Below are positions 5,133-13,500 of a stretch of 19,915 nt of DNA, one piece after another. The first letter of the stretch is position 1. Each line of letters opens with the position of its first letter. Source of the DNA: Caldifarciminota bacterium (lineage in GTDB: Bacteria; WOR-3; Hydrothermia; WGAB01); NCBI GenBank assembly GCA_015489295.1, contig WGAB01000069.1, forward strand, positions 1 to 19,915. The letters are read 5' to 3'. The notes below the pieces were generated by a model. It did no database searches. It was not told the DNA's origin and saw only the letters and a program-made list of their open reading frames with translations. The translations under genes and the position numbers were made by a program.

Positions 5133-8100
5133 ATGCAGGCGCTCTTCTGGCGGCTCCGGCTTCGCGGCTTCCTCCTGGGCTGGCTCCACGGCCTGCTCGT
5201 GGGCCTGGGAACCCTGGGGTTTGTGGCCGCGGTGGCCGTGGTCTGGCCCGGCATCGCCCGCTGGGCGGTTGCCCTTACAGCCGGGGCCGCAGCGGTGGCC
5301 ACCCTCTGGACCTGGTGGCCCCTGCGGAGCCGGTATCACCTGGCCCGCCGGGTGTTCCGGCAGAACCCACACCTGGAAGACCTGCTGAGCGCCGTAGAAC
5401 TGGAGCATCGCCTGCCGGACTCCCTGGCCCGGGCGCTCCAGGACCGTGTGCGGCAGCAGGCGCCTGCCCTCCGCCGAAGCCTGCGCCCCTGGCCCTGGGC
5501 CTGGCGCTGGGCCCTTTTCGGATGGCTCTTCGCCCTGACCCTGGCTGCTTTGTATCCCTACGGCGCGGTTCGCGCCGTGTATGCCGCCCTGGGGGAACCC
5601 TGGCCCCTGGAGCCCCGGGTGTTCCTGGAACCCTATCCCCGGGCGGTGTTCTCCGGCACCGAAGTCCAATGGACCGTCGAAACCTGGCAGATTTCGGCGC
5701 CGCCGGTGCTGGTGTTCGATAACCTGGATACCCTGAGGCCTGCCCTGGCCGACACGCTCCACCATCGGTTTCTCTTCCGGAAGGTCCTGCTGACCCCCGG
5801 CACCGTCCGGTTCCAGGCGGTGGCAGAAGGCGTTGTGAGCCCTCCGGGCTCCCTCCGGGTGTACGACACCCCGGTGGTACAGGACCTCCGGGCGGTGGTG
5901 ACCTTTCCGTCGTATACCGGCTGGCCGCCGGAAACCCTGGCCGGTCCCTTTCAACTCCAGGTTCTCGAAGGCACCCGGCTGACCCTGGAGGGCCGGGTGG
6001 CCCTGGCGGACTCGGCCCGGATCGAAGGGGGGTGCCTGGCTTCTCCTGTGGGCGTTTCAGCCGACACGGCGTTTCGTTTAACCCTCCCGGCCCTGCATGC
6101 TCCCTGCAGCCTGAGTTTTACCTATTACCGGGATCACCTTCGGAAACGGGAGCCCGGCCTGATCCGGATCGGCCTCACCAGAGACCTTCCGCCCCGGATC
6201 GTGCTGCTGGCTCCCCGGGGTGAGATCGATCTGCCGGAGCACGAGCAGGTTCCGCTATTGGCCTATGCCGAGGACGATTGGGGGCTGGCGCGGGTCAATG
6301 CCGTGGTGCGCCTGCGGGGAGGTTCCAGCCGCTTTCCCCTGAAAACCTTTGGCCAGCCGGGAGTGACCTTAGACACCCTGCGGGTCCGCCTCGACCTGGC
6401 CCCCTTCGACCTGATGCCCGGCGAAGACCTGGTCCTGATCCTCGAAGCAGTGGATCGGGCGGGCCAGGTGGCCCAGAGCGATCCCCTCACCGTGCGGTTT
6501 CCTTCCCTGCAGGACCTGTACGCCGAAACCGAAACCGCTTTGGAGGCCCAGGAACAGGGGGCCGAGGCCCTGGAACGGCAAACCCAGAACCTGGTCCAGC
6601 AGCTGGAGCGGCTTCAGGAGGAGATCCGGTCTAAGGGGCAGGTGGACTGGTCCACCCGGGAGAAGCTGCAGCAGGTGCTTCGGGAACAAGAACGGGTGCT
6701 CCAAACCCTGAATCGGCAGGTTCAGCAGGTGCAGCAGGCCCTCCAGAAGATGGACGCCCTGGCCGAGGTGGACCCGGAATTGGCCGAGAAGGCCCGTCGG
6801 GTGGCCGAGTTGTTCCAGGAGGTGGCAACCCAGGAGTTGCAAAAGGCTTTGCAAAAATTGCAGAAGGCCCTGGCGTCGGGGAATCCCCGCCGGATGGAAC
6901 AGGTGCTGCAGGAGCTTCAGCAGAACCAGGAGGCGCTGCGGCAGCAACTGGACCGTTTGGAAAAGGTGCTGGAACGGTTCCGCCGGGAACTGAAACTGGC
7001 TGAACTGGAGGAACGGGTGGCCGAGCTCGCAGCCCGTCAGGCCGAACTGGAAAACCGAACCGCCCGGGCCCAGACACCTGAGGAACAGCAGGCCCTGGCC
7101 CGGGAGCAGGAGCAGCTCCGGAGGGATCTTCAGGAGGCCCTTCAGGAGATGCAAAGGCTTGCCGAGGACCTCCGGTCGGAATCCCCGGCCTCGGCAGACC
7201 GACTTGAACAGCTCCGGCAGGAACAGGGTGGGCCTGCCGAAGCGGCCATGCAACAGGCCCAGGACCTCCTGATGCAGCAACAGACCGCCGCAGCCCGGGA
7301 GCGCCAGCAGCGGGCTGTGGAACGCCTGATGAACCTGCGGCAATCCCTGGCCTCGCTGCGGCAGCAGCTGGGCCAGCAGCAGAAGCAGCAGGTGGTGCAA
7401 AAGATCCGGAAAATCCGGCGGGACCTTCTGTTTGTGGCCCGGCAGCAGGCCGAACTGGTGGAGAACCTGGAAGATCCGGCCGGTCCGCCCGACCCCGAGG
7501 CCCTGGCCCGGGAAAGCCAGGCCCTGGCCGAGGCCCTGGAGCCTGTGGAGGAGGACCTCCGTTCGCTGATGTCCCAAACCCTTCTGCTTTCCGGGGTGCT
7601 GCAGGACCTGCTGCAGCAGATCCAGGCCCTGCAGGCCGAGGCGGCGCAGGCCCTGAGCCAGGGCGCCTATGTCCAGGCCCGGGAGTCGGCCCAGGCCGCC
7701 TATGGCCTTATGAACCGCACGCTGCTGCTTTTGTTCCAGGCCGAGAACCAGGCCCAGCAGAGTGGCTCGGGCACCGGCGTGGAGCAGATGCTGCAGCAAC
7801 TGGAGCAACTGGCCAACGGCCAGATGCAGCTGAACCAGGCCACCCAGGGCCTGTTGCCCCTGCCGAGCCCGGTACCCGGCGAGATGATGGCTCGGCTCCA
7901 GCAACTGGCCGAGCAGCAGCGGGCCCTGCGGGAGGCCCTGGAGCGGCTGCAGGAGGCGCTGCAGCAGGGCACGGGGCTGGAGCAGGCCCTGGAGGGCGCC
8001 CGCCGGGCCATGGAACAGGCCGAGCAGGCCCTGCGGCAGGGGCACTTGACCCCTGAGGTCCGGCGCCAGCAGGAAAAGGCCCTGGAACGGCTGCTCCAGG

Positions 8101-8318
8101 CCGAACGGTCTATCCGCAAGCGCGAATTCGCCCGTCGCCGCCGTTCGACACCCGGCAGGGAAACCGAGCCCGCTGCGGTGGCGCCGCTGGAGCGGGCCAC
8201 GCTCCGCGACCAGGCCCGCCGCCTGCTCCTGGAGCTCCAGCGGCATCCGACCAATACCGGCGAGCGCCGCCTGACCGAAGCCTATCTCCGTACCCTGTTG
8301 CAACTGTTGGCTCGGTGA
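5133..8318 (+). CDS. DUF4175-like membrane protein with giant coiled coil
   Basis: This 1061-residue protein is anchored by hydrophobic helices near residues 14-38, 45-65 and 128-148. A beta-rich part follows (about 175-455), including DLPPRIVLLAPRGEIDLPEHEQ near 350 and the YAEDDWGLARV segment. That pattern, with a long coiled coil behind it, resembles DUF4175-type proteins. From about residue 463 to 1030 the sequence is an almost unbroken Gln/Glu/Leu/Ala-rich heptad coiled coil, and the tail is basic. Function is unknown; the build suggests a membrane-tethered rod reaching across the periplasm or along the membrane. It lies between lpxB and a TPR lipoprotein gene, which fits an envelope role. 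The ATG has no ribosome binding site, but a TATAAT 7 nt upstream suggests leaderless translation. Confidence 0.65.
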   Translation: MQALFWRLRLRGFLLGWLHGLLVGLGTLGFVAAVAVVWPGIARWAVALTAGAAAVATLWTWWPLRSRYHLARRVFRQNPHLEDLLSAVELEHRLPDSLARALQDRVRQQAPALRRSLRPWPWAWRWALFGWLFALTLAALYPYGAVRAVYAALGEPWPLEPRVFLEPYPRAVFSGTEVQWTVETWQISAPPVLVFDNLDTLRPALADTLHHRFLFRKVLLTPGTVRFQAVAEGVVSPPGSLRVYDTPVVQDLRAVVTFPSYTGWPPETLAGPFQLQVLEGTRLTLEGRVALADSARIEGGCLASPVGVSADTAFRLTLPALHAPCSLSFTYYRDHLRKREPGLIRIGLTRDLPPRIVLLAPRGEIDLPEHEQVPLLAYAEDDWGLARVNAVVRLRGGSSRFPLKTFGQPGVTLDTLRVRLDLAPFDLMPGEDLVLILEAVDRAGQVAQSDPLTVRFPSLQDLYAETETALEAQEQGAEALERQTQNLVQQLERLQEEIRSKGQVDWSTREKLQQVLREQERVLQTLNRQVQQVQQALQKMDALAEVDPELAEKARRVAELFQEVATQELQKALQKLQKALASGNPRRMEQVLQELQQNQEALRQQLDRLEKVLERFRRELKLAELEERVAELAARQAELENRTARAQTPEEQQALAREQEQLRRDLQEALQEMQRLAEDLRSESPASADRLEQLRQEQGGPAEAAMQQAQDLLMQQQTAAARERQQRAVERLMNLRQSLASLRQQLGQQQKQQVVQKIRKIRRDLLFVARQQAELVENLEDPAGPPDPEALARESQALAEALEPVEEDLRSLMSQTLLLSGVLQDLLQQIQALQAEAAQALSQGAYVQARESAQAAYGLMNRTLLLLFQAENQAQQSGSGTGVEQMLQQLEQLANGQMQLNQATQGLLPLPSPVPGEMMARLQQLAEQQRALREALERLQEALQQGTGLEQALEGARRAMEQAEQALRQGHLTPEVRRQQEKALERLLQAERSIRKREFARRRRSTPGRETEPAAVAPLERATLRDQARRLLLELQRHPTNTGERRLTEAYLRTLLQLLAR

Positions 8319-8384
8319 TCCCGGGGGCCTGCAGCTGCTCCGGCGCCCCTGCAGCAAAGACGCGGGCTTTGGATGGCGGTTTCC

Positions 8385-8413
8385 TTGCCCCCTTTGGGCG
8401 CCAGAAGTATAAT
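8385..8413 (+). promoter_or_regulatory. Sigma70-type promoter of the TPR lipoprotein gene
   Basis: TTGCCC (8385-8390), 17 bp and a consensus TATAAT (8408-8413) lie in the 134-bp gap after the DUF4175-like gene. Transcription would start near 8420, giving a leader of about 32 nt with AAAAGGAGG before the GTG at 8453. The promoter likely also serves argF, whose ribosome binding site overlaps the stop of the lipoprotein gene. Confidence 0.7.
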
Positions 8414-8452
8414 TGCCGCGTCAATCCCCAAGATCCAAAAGGAGGTTTCACG

Positions 8453-9526
8453 GTGAAACGGGCACTCGTAACGTTGGTGGTGGCTTCCTTTGTGCTGGTC
8501 GTTGCGGGCTGCGCCACCTCTCCCCATGCCACGGCGGTCAAGATTTACCTCCAGCAGAACAACAAACCCAAACTCCTCAAGGAGGCCAAGGCCTGGGTGG
8601 AGTCCGAACCCCAGAATCCCAAGGCCTACATGTGGTTGGCTCTGGCGTATGCCATCAACGGTGAGTACATCCAGTCGGCCGAAACCTACCAGAAGGCCTT
8701 CCAGATGGACACCACCCTTCGGGATCCCCAGCGGATTGCCCAGGTCTACAAGACCGCCGGGGGTCCGGCCATGGGGGTGGAGGGCATCCTCACCACCCTT
8801 CGGAATGCCGCGGTCATGGCCGCCAAACAGGGCAAGGTCGACAAGGCCCTTTCGTATCTGGACACCGGCATCTGGCTCAGCCCCACCGAGGGCAAACTGT
8901 ACCTGCTGAAGGCTTCTCTGCTCAAGAAGAAGGGGGACCCCTCCTATGTGGAGGTGCTGCGCCAGGGGGTAAAGATGGCGCCCGAGGACCCCGAACTCAA
9001 CTATCACCTGGGGGTCGCACTCAAGGATGAAAAACAGTATGACGAGGCCCTCCGGTACCTGGAAAAGGCGGCCAAACTGAAGCCCGACGATGCCAAAATC
9101 CCCTTCAACCTGGGTGTCGTGTACTTTGAGAAGGAAGAGTACGACAAGGCGGTGGAACAGTTCCGCAAGGCGCTGGCCATCGATTCCACCAATGCCGACG
9201 CCTGGTTGAACCTGGGCATCACGGCCGTCAAGCAGGACGACTATACCACGGCGGTGGAGGCTTTTCGCCATTACACCCGGCTGGTGCCCGACGATGCCCA
9301 GGGCTTCTATTTCCTGGCAGTGGCGCTGCTGAACCTCAAGGAGGAAGGGCAAAAGGCCCAGAACCTGCAGGCGGCGCTGCAGGCCATCCAGAAGGCCATC
9401 GAACTGGATCCCGGGAATCCGGACTACTACAACATCGCCGGCATGGTTTACAAGCAGATGGGCGACACCAAAAAATCCCTGGAGATGTTCAGGAAGGCCC
9501 AGCAGCTGGAACGGCAGAAAAAGTAG
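8453..9526 (+). CDS. TPR-repeat lipoprotein
   Basis: The chosen start is GTG, because a strong AAAAGGAGG lies just before it and it begins a clean lipoprotein signal (KRALVTLVVASFVLVVAGC) with the lipidated Cys at residue 20. A longer frame upstream would run through the promoter. The mature 338 residues are an array of tetratricopeptide repeats, clearest in the second half (PEDPELNYHLGVALKDEKQY, DDAKIPFNLGVVYFEKEEYD, TNADAWLNLGITAVKQDDYT, NPDYYNIAGMVYKQMGD). TPR arrays bind protein partners, so this is probably an envelope-anchored scaffold. Residue 21 is Ala, so by the +2 rule the outer membrane is likelier than the inner. It lies between a DUF4175-like rod protein and argF. The partner is not known. 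Confidence 0.88.
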   Translation: MKRALVTLVVASFVLVVAGCATSPHATAVKIYLQQNNKPKLLKEAKAWVESEPQNPKAYMWLALAYAINGEYIQSAETYQKAFQMDTTLRDPQRIAQVYKTAGGPAMGVEGILTTLRNAAVMAAKQGKVDKALSYLDTGIWLSPTEGKLYLLKASLLKKKGDPSYVEVLRQGVKMAPEDPELNYHLGVALKDEKQYDEALRYLEKAAKLKPDDAKIPFNLGVVYFEKEEYDKAVEQFRKALAIDSTNADAWLNLGITAVKQDDYTTAVEAFRHYTRLVPDDAQGFYFLAVALLNLKEEGQKAQNLQAALQAIQKAIELDPGNPDYYNIAGMVYKQMGDTKKSLEMFRKAQQLERQKK

Positions 9527-9535
9527 GAGGGGTCC

Positions 9536-10459
9536 ATGACCAAGGACTACCTTTCGGTTTTGGATTTGAACCGGCAGGAGTTGATCGGCCTTCTGGAAGA
9601 ATCGCTGCGCATCAAACGCGGCGCCGAGTATCCCCGGGTGCTGAAGGACAAGCACCTGGCCCTGATCTTCGAGAAGCCCTCGCTCCGGACCCGGGTGACC
9701 TTTGAGGTGGCCATCCGCCGGTTGGGTGGCGACCTCACCTATCTGGCCCCCGGCGACATCCGCCTGGGGGTGCGGGAACCCGTGGAGGACGTGGGGCGAA
9801 ATCTGGAACGCTGGGTCGATGGTATCGTGGCCCGGGTGTTTCGGCACGAGACCCTGGAAACCCTGGCCCGGGTAACCCGGATTCCCGTGATCAACGCCCT
9901 GTCGGATCGGGAACACCCCTGCCAGGCTCTGGCGGATTACATGACCATCTACGAGTACGCCCACACCTGGAAGGTGCACCTGGCCTTTATCGGTGACGGC
10001 AACAATGTGGCCACCTCCCTCATGCTCATGACCGCCCTGCTGGGTGGGACCTTTGTCATCGCATCGCCCAAGGGCTATGAGCCGCCGCGCAGGTATGTGG
10101 AGAAGGCCCGGGAAATTGCCCAGAAGACCGGCGCCGAGATTCGGATCGTCACCGACCCCCGCGAGGCGGTCAAGGGCGCCCACTTCGTGTACACCGACGT
10201 GTGGGCCTCCATGGGCCAGGAAGAGGAGGCCGAGGAGCGCCGTCGCGTGTTTCAACCGTACCAGGTGAACCGCGAACTGCTGAGCTACGCTCCCGAGGAC
10301 GTGCGGGTGATGCACTGCCTGCCCGCCCATCGGGGAGAGGAGATCACAGCCGAGGTGCTGGATTCGCCCCGGTCTGTGGTCCTGGACCAGGCGGAGAACC
10401 GGCTGTACACCGAGATGGCCGTGCTGATGCGGCTGTTCTCTCGCCGGGCCACCGTTTGA
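9536..10459 (+). CDS. argF: Ornithine carbamoyltransferase
   Basis: This enzyme transfers the carbamoyl group from carbamoyl phosphate to ornithine, giving citrulline for arginine synthesis in the cytoplasm. The 307 residues are the normal length and show every family signature: the carbamoyl-phosphate loop EKPSLRTRVTFE (Ser49-Arg53), HPCQALADYM (His127-Gln130), the ornithine-binding SMG loop TDVWASMGQEEE (Asp221, Ser225-Gly227) and HCLPAHRGEEI (260-270) with the catalytic Cys261. The Asp/SMG pair favours ornithine over aspartate as acceptor. No other arg gene is adjacent. Its ribosome binding site (AGGAGGGG) overlaps the stop of the TPR lipoprotein gene, so the two are likely co-transcribed, although their jobs look unrelated. 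Catabolic use (arcB) cannot be excluded from sequence. Confidence 0.96.
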   Translation: MTKDYLSVLDLNRQELIGLLEESLRIKRGAEYPRVLKDKHLALIFEKPSLRTRVTFEVAIRRLGGDLTYLAPGDIRLGVREPVEDVGRNLERWVDGIVARVFRHETLETLARVTRIPVINALSDREHPCQALADYMTIYEYAHTWKVHLAFIGDGNNVATSLMLMTALLGGTFVIASPKGYEPPRRYVEKAREIAQKTGAEIRIVTDPREAVKGAHFVYTDVWASMGQEEEAEERRRVFQPYQVNRELLSYAPEDVRVMHCLPAHRGEEITAEVLDSPRSVVLDQAENRLYTEMAVLMRLFSRRATV

Positions 10460-10487
10460 AGGGGTTGAAAAGCGTAACCAACGTCGA

Positions 10488-10519
10488 CGGGGTTCCTCGC
10501 AGGTTCGCGGGGAACCCCG
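10488..10519 (+). terminator. 13-bp hairpin after argF, probable terminator or attenuator
   Basis: A stem of 13 pairs (10488-10500 with 10507-10519, including one G-U pair) closes a 6-nt loop AGGTTC; the core arms are GGGGTTCC and GGAACCCC. A mixed T-rich tract (TTCGTTTCT) follows. It lies 29 nt after the argF stop and 28 nt before the C25 peptidase ATG. The tail is not a clean T run, so termination may be partial. Confidence 0.5.
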
Positions 10520-10547
10520 GCTTCGTTTCTGGTAAGGAGGTTTTAAG

Positions 10548-13500
10548 ATGAGGCCTATGGCAGGATGGTTGCTTGTCCTCCTCGCGGCGTTCCCCCTGGG
10601 GGCCGGGCTCCGAATCCAGAATGCCGGCTCCCAAACCCGGATTTCCCTTACCCTGGAAAACCTGCAGAGGCAAACCGTCGCCCATGCCGGGCACACCTTT
10701 TTGCGGTTTTCGGTGGAGGGCCTGGGGGTAACGTCGACCCCTGGTGATCCCCGGGTGCCGGTGCTCCGGCGCCTCTTCCTCGCGGCATCGCCCGAGGAGG
10801 TGCAGGTTTCCGTTCACGTGCGGCGGCGCCGGGTCGTGGACCTGGGGGCTACGCCACTGGAGCCGGTGCAGCCGCCGGTGCCCAAGGTGCCGGGTGCAAA
10901 GGTGCCCTTCACCTGGAACCAGGAGCGCTATGCCCAGGACGCCCCCTACCCGGGATTCCTCTGGCGGGTGAAGCCCGCCGGCACCCTTCGGGGCCAGCCC
11001 CTGGTGCTTCTGGAAGTGTATCCGGTGCAGTATCGCCCGGCCCAGAACCAGATAGAGCTCCTGGAGCTGGATCTAACCGTGACCGTTCCCCCGCCGACAA
11101 TCCGGCACCCGGAAAAACTCAGCGCCCCCTTCCTGGGTGCCTTGAAACGCCTGGCCGTGAACTCCGCAACCCTGGATCGGGTGCCTCCGGCCCCCATCGG
11201 CTACCTGATCCTGGTGCCGGATGCGTACCAGAGCACCCTCGCCCCCTATGCCGGGTGGCTGGTGGCCCGGGGGTACCACGTGACCGTTGCGCCGCTTTCG
11301 GAAGTCGGCACCTCGGCCACCGAGATCCGGCAGTACATCCAGAACGCCTACAACACCTGGAGCGTTCCCCCGTCCTTTGTGCTGCTCGTGGGGGACGTCG
11401 ACGCGATCCCGAACTTCACCGGCCAGGGCACCGGCAACCCGGACACCGACCTCAACTACGGCCTGATGGACGATGCCGATTACTTTCCGGACGTCTACGT
11501 GGGCCGGTGGAGCGTATCCTCGGCCGACGAACTCGCCCAGGTCGTCAACAAGGCCCTTTCGTACCAGCAAACCGCCTGGTCGGCCGGGCGGGCCTGGGCC
11601 CAGCGGGCCTACTTCATGGCCTCCGACGATGCCAGTTACCACCAGGTGGCCGAGGGGACCCATCTGTATGCCATGGGCGTGGTCCGGGCCCACGGCATGG
11701 TGGCCGATTCGCTGTTTGAGTACTACGGAACCGGCACGCCGGTGGCCACCGCCCTGAACGACGGCCGCGCCCTGGCCGTGTATTCCGGCCACGGCTACGA
11801 ACAGGGCTGGGCCGGCCCCTCCTTTGGCATCTCCGACGTTTACAACCTCACCAACACGGACCGCTACCCCCTGGTGGAGAGTTTTGCCTGCCTCACCGGC
11901 TCCTACGCCGCCTACGATACCTGTTTCATGGAGGCATGGCTCCGGGCACCCGACAGGGGCGCCGTGGCGGCCCTGGGGTCCTCGGTCACCTCCTACTGGG
12001 ACGAGGACGATGTCCTGGAACGCCGCATGTTTGACGCCCAGTTCGACTCGAACATCGTGTGGGTCATGGGCTTCGTGAATACCGCCAAGTACGCCCTGTA
12101 CCTGCACTACGGCAACACCGGCACCGTGCGACGGTACTTTGAGATGTACAACCTCTTCGGCGATCCGGCCCTGGACGTCTTTACCCAGGCACCGGAAACC
12201 CTGTATGTGGACCACGCCGACCATTTGCCCCTGGGAACCCAGAACCTGACGGTGACCGTCACCGACCCCTCCGGCCCGGTGCCCGATGCCCTGGTGGGCA
12301 TTCGGAACGCAGCCGACAGCCTGGTGGCCTCGGGCTACACCGATGCCTCGGGCCAGGTGACCCTGCCAGTGACCGTGGCGGCAAACGATACCCTCTTTGT
12401 GACCGTGACCGCCCACAACCACGCCCCCAGTTACACCCAGGTGCTTCCCCAGACGGAGGGCCCCTATGTGAGCCTTCACTCCTGGACCCTGAACGACGGC
12501 AACGGCGATGGCCACCCGAACCCGGCCGAATCGGCCACCCTCACGGTGTGCGTGAAGAACGTGGGAACCCAAACAGCCTACGGGGTGCAGGGTATTCTGC
12601 GGGCTCCGTCGGGGGTGACCCTGACCGACAGCCAGGAGACCTTCGGCACCCTGGCCCCGGGCGATTCGGTGATCGTGCCCGATGCCTACGGCCTGGAGTT
12701 CTCCCAGGACCTGGCCGACGGCCAGAGCCTGGGCTTCACCCTGGTGTTCACCTACACACTGGGGGATTCCACCGTTTCGTCCTTTTCCATGACCGTGTAT
12801 GCGCCAAAACTCGTGCTGGGGCAGGTCACCGTGGACGATTCCTCGGGCAACAGCACCGTGGACCCCGGGGAACCGACCACCGTGTACCCTGCCGCCCACA
12901 ACGTGGGCCACCTCGGCCTTGAGGGGGTGACCGGCCTCCTGCGCACCTCTGACCCCTACATCCAGCTGGTGGACTCGGTGGCCGAGTACGGGAGCGTTGA
13001 CGCCGGTGCCGAGGTCGCAGGCTCGGGCTTTGTGTTCCGGGCCGATCCCTCCACCCCCCTGCACCATGCGGCCCGCTTCGCTGTGGTGTGGTCTTCGGGC
13101 TTCTACACCTTTGCCGATACCTTTGAGGTGGTAATCGGTGTGGGCGGCGACTTCCTGGTATGGGACCCCGATCCCAACCACTCGTCCGGCCCCGTGATCT
13201 ACAGCATCCTGAAGGATTCCCTGGGCTACACCGGCGACTACACCACCTCCCTGAGCGACTATGCCGACGACCTGCCCTATTACCGCACCCTCTTCGTGTG
13301 CGTGGGCATCTACAGCGACAACTACCGCATCCAGGCGGGGAGCAGCGAAGCCCAGTGGATCGAGGATTACCTGGCCCAGGGTGGCAACGTGTACCTGGAG
13401 GGCGGCGACGTGTGGTACTACGACCCCACGGTGGGCGGCCATGATTTCGGGCCCTCCTTTGGCATCCACGCCCTGGCCGACGGTTCCGGTGACCTCGCAA

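Noticed and set aside
3540..5954. 804-aa open frame on the minus strand across lpxB and the DUF4175-like gene
   Set aside because: It is the antisense shadow of two well-supported genes in GC-rich DNA, and its product is low-complexity (Gly, Gln, Pro, His). Only its last 72 codons, SHOCT copy 2, are real.
8315..8452. N-terminal extension of the TPR protein from an ATG at 8315
   Set aside because: The extension would contain the promoter and ribosome binding site and would bury the lipoprotein signal. The GTG at 8453 explains both.
9536..10459. Aspartate or N-acetylornithine carbamoyltransferase instead of the ornithine enzyme
   Set aside because: The DVWASMGQEEE loop and HCLPAHRGEE motif are those of ornithine carbamoyltransferases.
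8282..10696. 804-aa open frame on the minus strand opposite the TPR lipoprotein gene and argF
   Set aside because: It is an antisense shadow of two firmly identified genes and has no recognisable domain.
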